From NCBI GenBank assembly GCA_019746975.1, contig JAIERK010000107.1, positions 1 to 64,000 of the forward strand: a stretch of 64,000 bases of DNA, read 5' to 3'. Position numbers and translations under genes: made by a program. The first letter of the stretch is position 1. The number at the start of each line of letters is the position of its first letter. This document shows positions 47,501 through 54,972 of the stretch, one piece after another. Below the pieces are notes generated by a model. That model was not told where the DNA came from, searched no databases, and saw only the letters and a list, made by a program, of their open reading frames with translations. The DNA comes from Candidatus Obscuribacterales bacterium. Its GTDB lineage: Bacteria; Cyanobacteriota; Vampirovibrionia; Obscuribacterales; Obscuribacteraceae.

Positions 47501-47996
47501 GGTCGGCGAGAACGTCGGCACCATGAAAACTATTGGCAAACTGCTAATCGACAACCAGGCGATCGAAAATATCATCAAAGCGGGAGAGCAACGCAAGCTT
47601 GGTTCTGGCCTGGCGACCGCCCGTGTGATCAGCACCGCTCGCGGTCAAGGCATCATGGATCTCCTCCACAAGATCGACACCTACGAAGGCGTGGTCGGAA
47701 GCTTGATCGTTGGTCACGATGGTCTGGTCATGGCCTCAACTCTGAAAGAGGGTTGGGACAAGGACATGATGGGAGCGCTCTCTACTGCATTGCTGTCAAC
47801 AAGTAACCTGACCACCAAGAAGTTGGAAATCGGTAAATTGCGACAGATGGTGATGCTCACACATATCAACAATCAGGACAAGACTACGGTTCTTACCGAC
47901 GTCGATGTTGGTATCCTGGCAGTGTTCCTTGAACAAACAGACATCACGAAGATCGATGGTCTTCTCGATATCATTCACAAGACGATTCACGGATAA
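44514..47996 (+). CDS. Membrane protein with acidic repeats and C-terminal Roadblock/LC7 domain
   Basis: A 1160-residue protein. I prefer the ATG at 44514 (MYKLSFIKF) over the frame opening at 44430, because membrane sequence begins at once there. Four hydrophobic segments fill residues about 5-140. A very long Pro/Ala/Glu-rich disordered region follows, with a PPAVEEFDA repeat pair (about 45873-45940) and six copies of a motif like GVDGDVDDLFDNLAPAESQ (46084-47106), spaced by Glu-rich linkers. The C-terminal 150 residues (from about 47521) have a Roadblock/LC7 fold signature: DTYEGVVGSLIVGHDGLVMAS and LTDVDVGILAVFLE. Such domains regulate small Ras-like GTPases (MglB, RLC7). A membrane-tethered regulator of polarity or signalling is inferred. 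Confidence 0.85.
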   Translation: MYKLSFIKFPIFGILALLLFGSAVVFPLFPLPQVPQLEARYSMHIAAVVGVILGSALVGSILFYLKSNGAQKWQAFWGMIAFVLLYAALGNALADFLKIQNLNVEFNLAQMVVVCVGGILTTLGFWKLEPVDQFGTGTATLERFKKGKHQPEPSVTPVAAAPPAPEISLSGLHAAESAEDFMKQKGSSIKGLTSKTDLSVVPPQEAVMAKKTTPSSVESAQAIMTPPVEIDLDAADEMLSGPLNASPNAPAQQPASTQASPLGRGLPDEKRPAPVTTSNRLQAQKRRNTSTFTKLQALSASGTGSLKPGPQTDAGTGGGDLRSLLDRLDSEPESDDYETIAPPDEIRVSVLFAELEMQKSSAPGTPSMSPTPAQTSKPSAPAQPTGATASGATSPAAAGPQDSKLGGLAARMQQKKTQAPAGGPGGPKLASLLDRAEALAEESPTADAPAKPPAVEEFDAVPPGKPPAVEEFDAAPPSRDQSDSDLLSKRLMEISTEEDEVKAPAQSLTGGGAEPTEEKAENDKVFAEDVDSEVDDIFSNLASEEAQREVKHDEEITEEEKAPQPEELEAAPEKIEHEAEPVEEESPAEAVESQAEPTEEEEEEEAHDGPLFAAGVDGDVDDLFDNLAPAESQRDVSDRVEPAQEQSEEETVAEETQESSEGPLFSAGVDNDVDDLFDNLAPAESQREVGDRQAESEDAEPTAEIEAAAASAEEETEGGPLFSQGVDGDVDNLFDNLAPAESQREVGKAAEPTEEESAEGEGPLFAAGVDGDVDDLFDNLAPAEAQKTVEEIRTTKETQAEDQAETESQEPAAERQAQDEQELTGEMEPAEEAEPAADSETLFQLGDSDVDDIFAGLAGSQLDVNAETLMKVKPPEQEMSVPSSLVETGDRIPVLNPDAYPKTPNQTGDMPSMSSEQAQKVKESALEAKAVEPASAKAGEPEAKKKADADEPEEADDEESIEVAAAPKESPEATRLKKELKEFGKLSGKSAAAPKVVGENVGTMKTIGKLLIDNQAIENIIKAGEQRKLGSGLATARVISTARGQGIMDLLHKIDTYEGVVGSLIVGHDGLVMASTLKEGWDKDMMGALSTALLSTSNLTTKKLEIGKLRQMVMLTHINNQDKTTVLTDVDVGILAVFLEQTDITKIDGLLDIIHKTIHG
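46084..47106 (+). repeat. Six copies of an FxxGVDxDVDDLFDNLAPAESQ motif in the Roadblock protein
   Basis: Copies start near 46084 (degenerate), 46343, 46502, 46673, 46804 and 47038 (degenerate). The four central copies are nearly identical at protein level (GVDGDVDDLFDNLAPAE) but differ at many synonymous sites, showing selection on the peptide rather than recent DNA duplication. Confidence 0.88.
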
Positions 47997-48049
47997 AAAC
48001 TGGAAGGTCGGTTTGCGCGACTACAGTTTGGTTGCCTTCCCAATCTTGA

Positions 48050-48190
48050 GTGAACCGAAAAACGTCACCAGTTCATCAATTAGACGACAGTAGAACATTG
48101 CTACTGCATTGCCCCGAAATGTGAACCGAAAAACGCTCAGTTCTTCAATTCGACTGGCAGCAGATCATTGCTTCGCGCTAATGCGGTTTA
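48050..48190. repeat. Two direct copies of a 71-bp repeat in the gap after the Roadblock gene
   Basis: Copies start at 48050 and 48121 with GTGAACCGAAAAACG and share CAGTTC, TCAATTxGACxxCAG and xATTGCT segments. The surrounding 329-base gap (47997-48325) contains no gene or clear hairpin. Confidence 0.7.
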
Positions 48191-48325
48191 GGAGGAGCCG
48201 ACTGTAATGGTTTGACACCCTAACTGGCTTACTCGTCTGCCCCAAACGTCCTCAAGTGAACGTTTACCTGCGGACCATTGAAATTCTTCCAACTCAATCA
48301 ACAAGTCCTGGGTGACCACCACATC

Positions 48326-50461
48326 TTATTTGCTTGGACCTGCCTTTTCGAGAGCCTCTACTATTAATGATTCATTGATCACTTCTGGAAGCACAATTTT
48401 GTCCTGAGGACGACCAGCAGGGAACACCACATATAGCGGCACTCCCGATCGATTAAGTTTGTTCAAAATCTTCGTAATATCAGGATCTTGCGTGGTCCAG
48501 TCGGCTTTCATCGTGACGACCTTGAGCTCACGCATTTTGTCTCTTACCCTGTCAGTGCTGAGAAACAATTTCTCGTTTGTCTTACAGGTCAAACACCAGT
48601 CCGCCGTGAAGTCCAAGAAGATAGTCTTGTTGACTTGCACTTCCTTGGTAAAGTTATCAATGGTGAATGGCTCCCAAGTCAAACCCGCTCCGTCCGGCTC
48701 GCCATTGCTGGCGGTGGCAGTTGCAACCTTCTTTTGACCTGGTGCCAGCGCTAAAGATATCGAAGGTTGGGCAATTACAAAGCAGTAGGCACCCGCAGCC
48801 ACTAGCAATACAGAGACGCCCCACACCTTGAACTTGCGTTCGTTGGTGCTGGTCAGATCAGTGTATCGACTAATGATCCAACTGGCCAGCGCGATCGTGA
48901 GCAGGAAGTAGGATGTCCACATCTGTCCTTCAGGACCGACCTGTTGTCCCAGCACATACAGCAACCACACGACGGTAGCCATCAACACGAAACCCATCGA
49001 CTCTTTGAATTTTTCCATCCAAACTCCGGGCTTCGGAAAGAATTTCATGAGGTTGGGAAAAGCCGTAAAAATCAAATATGGCAATGACATACCCAAGCCG
49101 CTAATCAGAAAGATGCCGACTACGACCCAATCCGGCTGCGCAAAAGCGAAACCAAGGGCGGTACCGAGAAATGGCGCTGTGCAAGGCGTCGACAGTGTGG
49201 TTGCCAGCACGCCTTTGAAAAATGTCCCAACAAAACCCTCTTTCTGAGCGAGCTTATCGAGCTTGTCTTGCCCAGTGGAGATGTTGACGTAGAACAAGCC
49301 GAATAAACTGAGGGCAAGTAACAACACGATGACGCTCATGATAATGACGAATCCGGGATACTGAAATTGAAATCCCCATCCGACCGACTGTCCTGCGGCC
49401 CGCACACCAAGCACAATCAGGGCAAGAACCAAGAATGACGATAGAATTCCAGAGGCAAAGACAATTCCCAATAAGCGCACGCGAGCCGGCTCCTCATCCG
49501 CCTGCTCAATGAAGCTCATTATCTTGATTGCGATCACAGGTAGGACGCACGGCATGAAGTTGAGGATGAAGCCACCTACGAGCGCAAAACCAAAGAAGTA
49601 AAGTATATTCTGCGATTTATCGGCATCACTTGTAGTACCAAAAATTTCGTCGAGTGCTTCTGAATCTTGTCCGGAAGATGCAGTTGCAGCGCTTGTCGTA
49701 GTGCCGGTCGCGGTGTCGGTGGAAGCGGCGGACGGACTAGACTCGGGTGTCGAGCTTTGTGTTGCGGCAGTCCCTGGTGAGGTTGGCGCCGCATCATCAG
49801 CATGAGACTCATCCGGTAATGAGGTCACAGAGCCGGTAAAGCCAATTTTAGAAAATTTCGCTGCGTTGGTCTTCTCCGGGTTGTCTGTAGAAACAGGAAC
49901 AGTGATAGAAACAATCGACTTACCAGGCAAGCATATTTCTTTGCAGGTGAGCCATTTGAGATTGGCTTCAATCTTCACCGTTCCGCCAGGAGCCAGATCC
50001 GCCGGCGGCGTTATCTTAGCCGCAATAAGTGTTGAACCGGAGTAGCCATATGTCGTAATCCCTGCATCAACAAACTTGTGTGGCTTCTCCCACTGCAGCT
50101 CCTCGCTCTTAAAGCCGTGTGGAAGCTTCCATTCAACGCCGGTAGGCATTCCTGCGTCGCCGGCTTCCTTGTAGTAAATATGCCAACCCGGATCGATCTG
50201 GAAGTCGACGCCTACTAGGAATGGCTCTCCCGGTTTGATTGTTGAGCTTTCAGGAACAAGAGTGGCCTTCGCATGCACCTCCCCCTGCGCAAGCGACACC
50301 TGAGACATCGTACTGGGATCCAAGCAATTAAGTGACACCAGGGCCACTAAAAGCAAGCCCAATGGAAGTAGTCGTCTGAGCCGCCTAACTAATACGCTAC
50401 TTCTTCCAGCACAAGCACTCGGATCGTGAACCGTATTCGATACCATAGGTCGATTTTCCAT
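48326..50461 (-). CDS. DsbD-family cytochrome c-type/thiol transmembrane reductase
   Basis: A 711-residue protein with the three-part DsbD/ScsB architecture. A signal anchor is followed by an N-terminal periplasmic immunoglobulin-like domain with a Cys pair (WLTCKEICLPG). A Thr/Ser-rich linker leads to the membrane core with conserved FMPCVLPVIAIK and STPCTAPFLG cysteines. The C-terminal thioredoxin domain has C623-x2-C626 in ADWCLTCK. It moves electrons from cytoplasmic thioredoxin across the membrane to periplasmic partners. Start at 50461 is supported by AAGG just before the ATG, but spacing is short; the internal ATG 15 bases later is an alternative. Confidence 0.93.
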   Translation of the reverse strand: MENRPMVSNTVHDPSACAGRSSVLVRRLRRLLPLGLLLVALVSLNCLDPSTMSQVSLAQGEVHAKATLVPESSTIKPGEPFLVGVDFQIDPGWHIYYKEAGDAGMPTGVEWKLPHGFKSEELQWEKPHKFVDAGITTYGYSGSTLIAAKITPPADLAPGGTVKIEANLKWLTCKEICLPGKSIVSITVPVSTDNPEKTNAAKFSKIGFTGSVTSLPDESHADDAAPTSPGTAATQSSTPESSPSAASTDTATGTTTSAATASSGQDSEALDEIFGTTSDADKSQNILYFFGFALVGGFILNFMPCVLPVIAIKIMSFIEQADEEPARVRLLGIVFASGILSSFLVLALIVLGVRAAGQSVGWGFQFQYPGFVIIMSVIVLLLALSLFGLFYVNISTGQDKLDKLAQKEGFVGTFFKGVLATTLSTPCTAPFLGTALGFAFAQPDWVVVGIFLISGLGMSLPYLIFTAFPNLMKFFPKPGVWMEKFKESMGFVLMATVVWLLYVLGQQVGPEGQMWTSYFLLTIALASWIISRYTDLTSTNERKFKVWGVSVLLVAAGAYCFVIAQPSISLALAPGQKKVATATASNGEPDGAGLTWEPFTIDNFTKEVQVNKTIFLDFTADWCLTCKTNEKLFLSTDRVRDKMRELKVVTMKADWTTQDPDITKILNKLNRSGVPLYVVFPAGRPQDKIVLPEVINESLIVEALEKAGPSK

Positions 50462-50467
50462 ACACCT

Positions 50468-50690
50468 TATTCAATCGCTGCCAACAATCAAGACTCTCTT
50501 ATCTGATGCCATAGTCTATTATGACCTGTGTCCTGATAAATCTCCTGATCGAGGCAAATTGAGCATTGCCCATCCAACATCCGCCCTACTCAATCGTGCT
50601 GACAATCAAGATTCCATTACTCGCTGAGAGTACTTGATTACACGTTTTATTATGACCTGTGTTTCAATGAATTCTTCAAATCAGCAACTT
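50468..50690. repeat. Two direct copies of a ~100-bp sequence upstream of the DsbD gene
   Basis: Copy one about 50468-50565, copy two about 50587-50690. Both contain TCAATCG, ACAATCAAGA and the exact 14-mer ATTATGACCTGTGT (50518 and 50649). They fill most of the 314-base gap between the DsbD and GH1 genes. No gene is seen. Duplicated promoter or a small RNA pair is possible. Confidence 0.65.
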
Positions 50691-50775
50691 GACCGCGAGG
50701 TCGATGCATAAAATCTTCGTCAATTCCTAAGGTAAGCTGCTAACGAACAGGCTCCGAGTGTTTGATACCACAGCC

Positions 50776-52206
50776 CTATGGCCGGCGTTTCGATAAAATC
50801 TCCTGACTGAGGCAATTTGCCGCAGCAATGTCACCATAAACATAGGCGCTCTGCCTGGGAGCCCGAGCTTGATTGGGATAGCTCACCCTGACGAGTCCAA
50901 AGCGCTGGCACAATCCCTCCGCCCACTCGAAGTTATCCAAGAGTGACCAGTGAAGATATCCACGAACAGGCGAGCCAACCTTGATCGCCTCGTGAATCGC
51001 TTTCAGGTGAACGGCCAGATAGTGAACGCGCTCCTTATCGTCCAGCGACCAATCGCCGTCCTCTAACTGGCTTTCGTATCTCTCGGCATAACCGTTCTCT
51101 GTGATGAAAATTTCGCGGGTCTTCCTGTTACTACTCACCAAGTAAGGCTTCACGTCATGAGTCAAAATCTGGTAAAGCCCTTCAGGATAAACTTCCCAAC
51201 CAAGTGCATTTGTCTTGAGCTGAGGCTTATCAGACGCTTCACCAAAAACATCAATAGGCCATGAAGGCTTAAATCTGGATAATTCGCGAGTGTAATAGTT
51301 AATTCCGATGTAGTCCATGCTGTCCTTGAGACCTTTGATCGGTCCTTCCAGATCGCGGAACTGCTGATAGCAGCCGAGCGGAAATGGCAAGCGGTAGACA
51401 CCCGAATTGATGCTCGAGGGGAAAAGGTGATTGAAAACGTTGTCTCGCACCATGCAGACTACGTGATCCATTATGCTCAGCGGTTTTTCAGGTGAAAACG
51501 GTCGCCAGTGATTGGTGAAGCTCACAGGCGCATCCGGATACTTGCTCTTGATTGCCTCATATGCCATGGCGTGGCCGGCGAGCATATGTCTCACGCAAGT
51601 GAACGCGGAAAGGTAATCACCCTTCAGTCCTGGAGTCCAGACGCCGGCGATAAAACTCTGATAGGCATATGCCATGGGCTCATTTATTGTGAGCCAGTAA
51701 TCAACCAGGTCTCCAAAGGCATCAACGATCTTAATGGTAAAAATGCGGAACTGGTCAGCGCTGATCGGATTGAGCCATCCGCCTTTCTGCGCCAACCACT
51801 GCGGCAGACAGAAGTGAAAAAGTGTGACGAAAGTGACGATTCCTTGCTCTCTCAACTGCGTAAGCAGCCGCCGGTAGTATTCGACCGCTTCTGGATTAAG
51901 CTCACAAGCCGAGTCTGACGAGTTTGGCTCCGCAGAAAGAAGCGCCGGCCAATTGAGACTGAGTCGAAAAGCCTTTAATCCGAACTCGTTGAGCAGCTTG
52001 ACATCGTCCGGATACTTGTTAACGAAGTCGCAGGCGCGCTCGGCAGTACTACCGTCCAGAATGCGGTCCGGGGTCATCATCCAGTCAGACCAGTCAGACA
52101 GCCGCGCCTGCATCTCTGAGCCGTATCCCTCAATTTGGAAATGAGAGGTCGCGGCGCCCCATAGGAAGCCTGGCGGAAATGTTCGCTTGTCGGATGTTTC
52201 GCTCAC
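50776..52206 (-). CDS. Glycoside hydrolase family 1 (beta-glucosidase type)
   Basis: A 476-residue GH1 enzyme. The N-terminal signature is FPPGFLWGAATSHFQIEG, the acid/base Glu176 lies in TINEP, and the nucleophile Glu370 lies in ITENGYAERYE. LGWEVYPEGLY and WSLLDNFEWAEG are also conserved. No signal peptide, so cytoplasmic. It starts with GTG at 52206 (GAGGA close upstream). It hydrolyses terminal beta-glucosides or galactosides; sugar specificity is unknown. It is divergent from the GT-C gene. Confidence 0.95.
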   Translation of the reverse strand: MSETSDKRTFPPGFLWGAATSHFQIEGYGSEMQARLSDWSDWMMTPDRILDGSTAERACDFVNKYPDDVKLLNEFGLKAFRLSLNWPALLSAEPNSSDSACELNPEAVEYYRRLLTQLREQGIVTFVTLFHFCLPQWLAQKGGWLNPISADQFRIFTIKIVDAFGDLVDYWLTINEPMAYAYQSFIAGVWTPGLKGDYLSAFTCVRHMLAGHAMAYEAIKSKYPDAPVSFTNHWRPFSPEKPLSIMDHVVCMVRDNVFNHLFPSSINSGVYRLPFPLGCYQQFRDLEGPIKGLKDSMDYIGINYYTRELSRFKPSWPIDVFGEASDKPQLKTNALGWEVYPEGLYQILTHDVKPYLVSSNRKTREIFITENGYAERYESQLEDGDWSLDDKERVHYLAVHLKAIHEAIKVGSPVRGYLHWSLLDNFEWAEGLCQRFGLVRVSYPNQARAPRQSAYVYGDIAAANCLSQEILSKRRP

Positions 52207-52360
52207 GGTCCTCGATTCTACCGATCAATTGAGATGAGTTGGTGTGTTATTACAGATTACGCTCATAAGAGACGTTATATCCTAAAACAAGAAAAAGGTT
52301 GGCTAGTGTTGAACTATAGCGAAGTATGATGAGCGGTTTAAAAGCAGGTTAGCTCTTGCC

Positions 52361-54970
52361 ATGCTACCCATCACGACCAGCAAGCCTGGAGTTGTAGTCC
52401 ATCTCAACCGACCTCTGACACTGCCGGAATGGCTACTCAGGCTCAATAACCACGCCGGCGTTTGTATCTTTACGCTCATAGTCGTCAATTTAGCTTGTCA
52501 TTGGCAAACAATTTCCGGTTTTTTCCTGGCCGACGATTTTGGTCATGTTTCCTACCTCAACGAGGTCTTCAAAGGCCATCCAGAGCTTTTGTTGAAAAAC
52601 TTTTACTCAACCTGGTTGCAGACGGAAGGGACAAATTTTTATCGCCCATTGATTTCGCTTACACTCGCATGGGATTGCCTCTTATTCGGCTTTAACCCAT
52701 CGGGATTTCACTTCTCCAACGTCGCCTTTCAAGTCCTATCGACTATCGCGCTCTATCTTTTCTTGCGCGAACTCATGGTCCGAACAGGACTAAAACAAAG
52801 CATCGTGCCGCTGCTGGCGGCCCTTGTATTCGCCGTTCATCCGCTCCACTCCGAGGTCGTGAGCTGGATAATTGCACGGGTCGACAGTGTCTGCTGCCTG
52901 TTTTATCTCTTCTCAATGTGGCTCTTCTTCAGAGCAAGAACTGTAATCGATGCCAAGAAAAGAAAGCTAATCACAGCTCTTGCTTTACTCTCCTTCGTGC
53001 TCAGCCTCTTATCGAAGGAGATGGCGGCCACCCTACCAGCTAGCTTGACACTACTTATGGTGCTCTTTCCAGAATTGTCCGTTCAAGATGAAGGAAAGAA
53101 TCGCTTTTTTATAACAGTAAAGAGAGCATTGATTGCGACGTTTCCGATGTGGATCGTTCTGATTACATACATCGTTTTTCGGTGGATCGCATTGGGCTCG
53201 CTTACCGGTGGGTACCAGGGGTCTATCGGCGAAGGTTTGTCTTCGTCAACATTGAGCCGAATACTGTCCTCAGACTCGGCTTCGAGAGTGCTGTTTCCGC
53301 TGAATGTCGAGATTTTCACACCGATTAAACGCTGGGTGAGACCGCTGTCCTTCCTCTACTTTCTCTCGCTTTTACTATTTATCGCCAGAATGTTCGCACA
53401 GAAAAACCGCGTTGCGGTGCTGCGATTGCTATTCTTCTCGGCGTTGTGGTTCCTCATAGTGATGGCACCTGCGGTGCCCGTATGGAATCTTACTGAAACC
53501 CTTCAGGGCTCTCGATTCATTTACATGGGAACCGCTCCGCTTTCGCTTTTTCTCGCTGTTTTGCTCTCGCCATTCAACCTCGCCGACCCTTCAGCGGAGA
53601 ATGCTTCGAGGCTGGAAGACTTAGCGGTGGAGCAGACTGCAATTGGTGCATCATCGTCCAGGTCGTTATCAATCAGTACTGCCCTTGTAGGGATGCTCGT
53701 CGATGGACTCTCAGTCATCTCTGCGATTGCACTTGTCGGTATCTACGGTTACATCGTCTGCGAGAATAACAATGCCTGGGTGAAAGCGGGCAATGAGCTG
53801 CGCTTATTGCAGCACGCGCTTGTGAGTCAGTTCAACCAATCTCGGAGCGACGTTAAATTGGCGCTCTTGAACCTACCTCACAGGTACAAAGGAGCACACA
53901 TGCTCTACAACGCGGCAACGATGTCGGTCATGCTGGCGCCACCTCTTGCAGATAGAGATTTCACCACAAAAATCGCGACCTTCGAGCCGGTCCTTTTTGG
54001 TGATGAAGACCTCGTTAGAATCTCGCGACTGAGGAAGATGGTTGAAGCCGGATCCGCGATAGAGTTCTTCCGCTGGGATAGGGACAAAAAAGAGCTCTGC
54101 CGTGTTGAGATCAAACCCGACGCAGGACATCTTCAATTTGCGCACTTTGGTCAGGATCTGGAGCCTATCGACGTGGACGCCAGAGGAAATCACATCGGAA
54201 AGGGCTCTGGCCAGAGCACCGCATCTAGTGCTTTACCACAGGGTAGATTGCTGAGCAGCGAGTATACATTGATCTCGCCGGCCATCGACTTGCAACCATC
54301 CGGAACCGACTTTCTGGATATCTGCATCGCCGCAACTCCGACAAAAGGCTTGGCGAGCGGCCCCGCCAATGTACCTGTAGTGGTGGAGTGGAGCACCGAT
54401 GAGTCGGACAATATGGATCCTACGCGCAGCCTGATCACTACCGTCCCGCTCGACGGCAAGGCTTATAGGATGCGGCTTCATGTTTCTCAGCATAAGAAAT
54501 GGCTTGCCCACGGACGGATACATCGGCTGGGCTTTTTGAGTCCAGCGCCTGGTGCGGAGGTAAAAGTATTCGGGCTGGCGCTGGCAAGAGGAGTTGATGC
54601 TATTGCTGCGCTGGAAGCAAACAGCAAAGGCTTCCGAGAGGATGCGTCCGGAGTGGTCAGAGCAGGTGGAAACTTAGGCCGATTCACCTATGATGTGTCG
54701 CAAATCGCAGGGGCGAAAGGCGTTTTATGCGAGATTTCCAAGCCCAATGCCTGGTTCGAGCACTATACCGACACATATCGAGACGCTCAGCCGAGCCCGA
54801 AGGCGCTAAAATCGTGGACGGAAAAAGAGCTTTCCAAAGTCGATGCAACCATCGATTTGAAAAAGTTGGCTGGTGCAGGCTTCTACGAGATTCGTGTGGC
54901 CGCTGTCGATGATAATGGCTCAATCATTGGCTATTTCTCGGATCCGATTATGTTTCAACTGAGTCAGTAA
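52361..54970 (+). CDS. Polytopic GT-C-like membrane glycosyltransferase with C-terminal periplasmic domain
   Basis: An 869-residue protein. About ten to eleven membrane segments fill residues 30-470. After the first one the segment FFLADDFGHVSYL holds the paired acidic residues of GT-C transferases, and YRPLISLTLAWDCLLFGFNP and VFAVHPLHSEVVSWIIARVD resemble ArnT/PMT and O-GlcNAc-like GT-C families. The C-terminal 400 residues are a large beta-rich extracytoplasmic domain. It probably transfers a sugar from a lipid carrier to a surface acceptor. Next gene begins 2 bases after the stop. Confidence 0.85.
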   Translation: MLPITTSKPGVVVHLNRPLTLPEWLLRLNNHAGVCIFTLIVVNLACHWQTISGFFLADDFGHVSYLNEVFKGHPELLLKNFYSTWLQTEGTNFYRPLISLTLAWDCLLFGFNPSGFHFSNVAFQVLSTIALYLFLRELMVRTGLKQSIVPLLAALVFAVHPLHSEVVSWIIARVDSVCCLFYLFSMWLFFRARTVIDAKKRKLITALALLSFVLSLLSKEMAATLPASLTLLMVLFPELSVQDEGKNRFFITVKRALIATFPMWIVLITYIVFRWIALGSLTGGYQGSIGEGLSSSTLSRILSSDSASRVLFPLNVEIFTPIKRWVRPLSFLYFLSLLLFIARMFAQKNRVAVLRLLFFSALWFLIVMAPAVPVWNLTETLQGSRFIYMGTAPLSLFLAVLLSPFNLADPSAENASRLEDLAVEQTAIGASSSRSLSISTALVGMLVDGLSVISAIALVGIYGYIVCENNNAWVKAGNELRLLQHALVSQFNQSRSDVKLALLNLPHRYKGAHMLYNAATMSVMLAPPLADRDFTTKIATFEPVLFGDEDLVRISRLRKMVEAGSAIEFFRWDRDKKELCRVEIKPDAGHLQFAHFGQDLEPIDVDARGNHIGKGSGQSTASSALPQGRLLSSEYTLISPAIDLQPSGTDFLDICIAATPTKGLASGPANVPVVVEWSTDESDNMDPTRSLITTVPLDGKAYRMRLHVSQHKKWLAHGRIHRLGFLSPAPGAEVKVFGLALARGVDAIAALEANSKGFREDASGVVRAGGNLGRFTYDVSQIAGAKGVLCEISKPNAWFEHYTDTYRDAQPSPKALKSWTEKELSKVDATIDLKKLAGAGFYEIRVAAVDDNGSIIGYFSDPIMFQLSQ

Positions 54971-54972
54971 AG

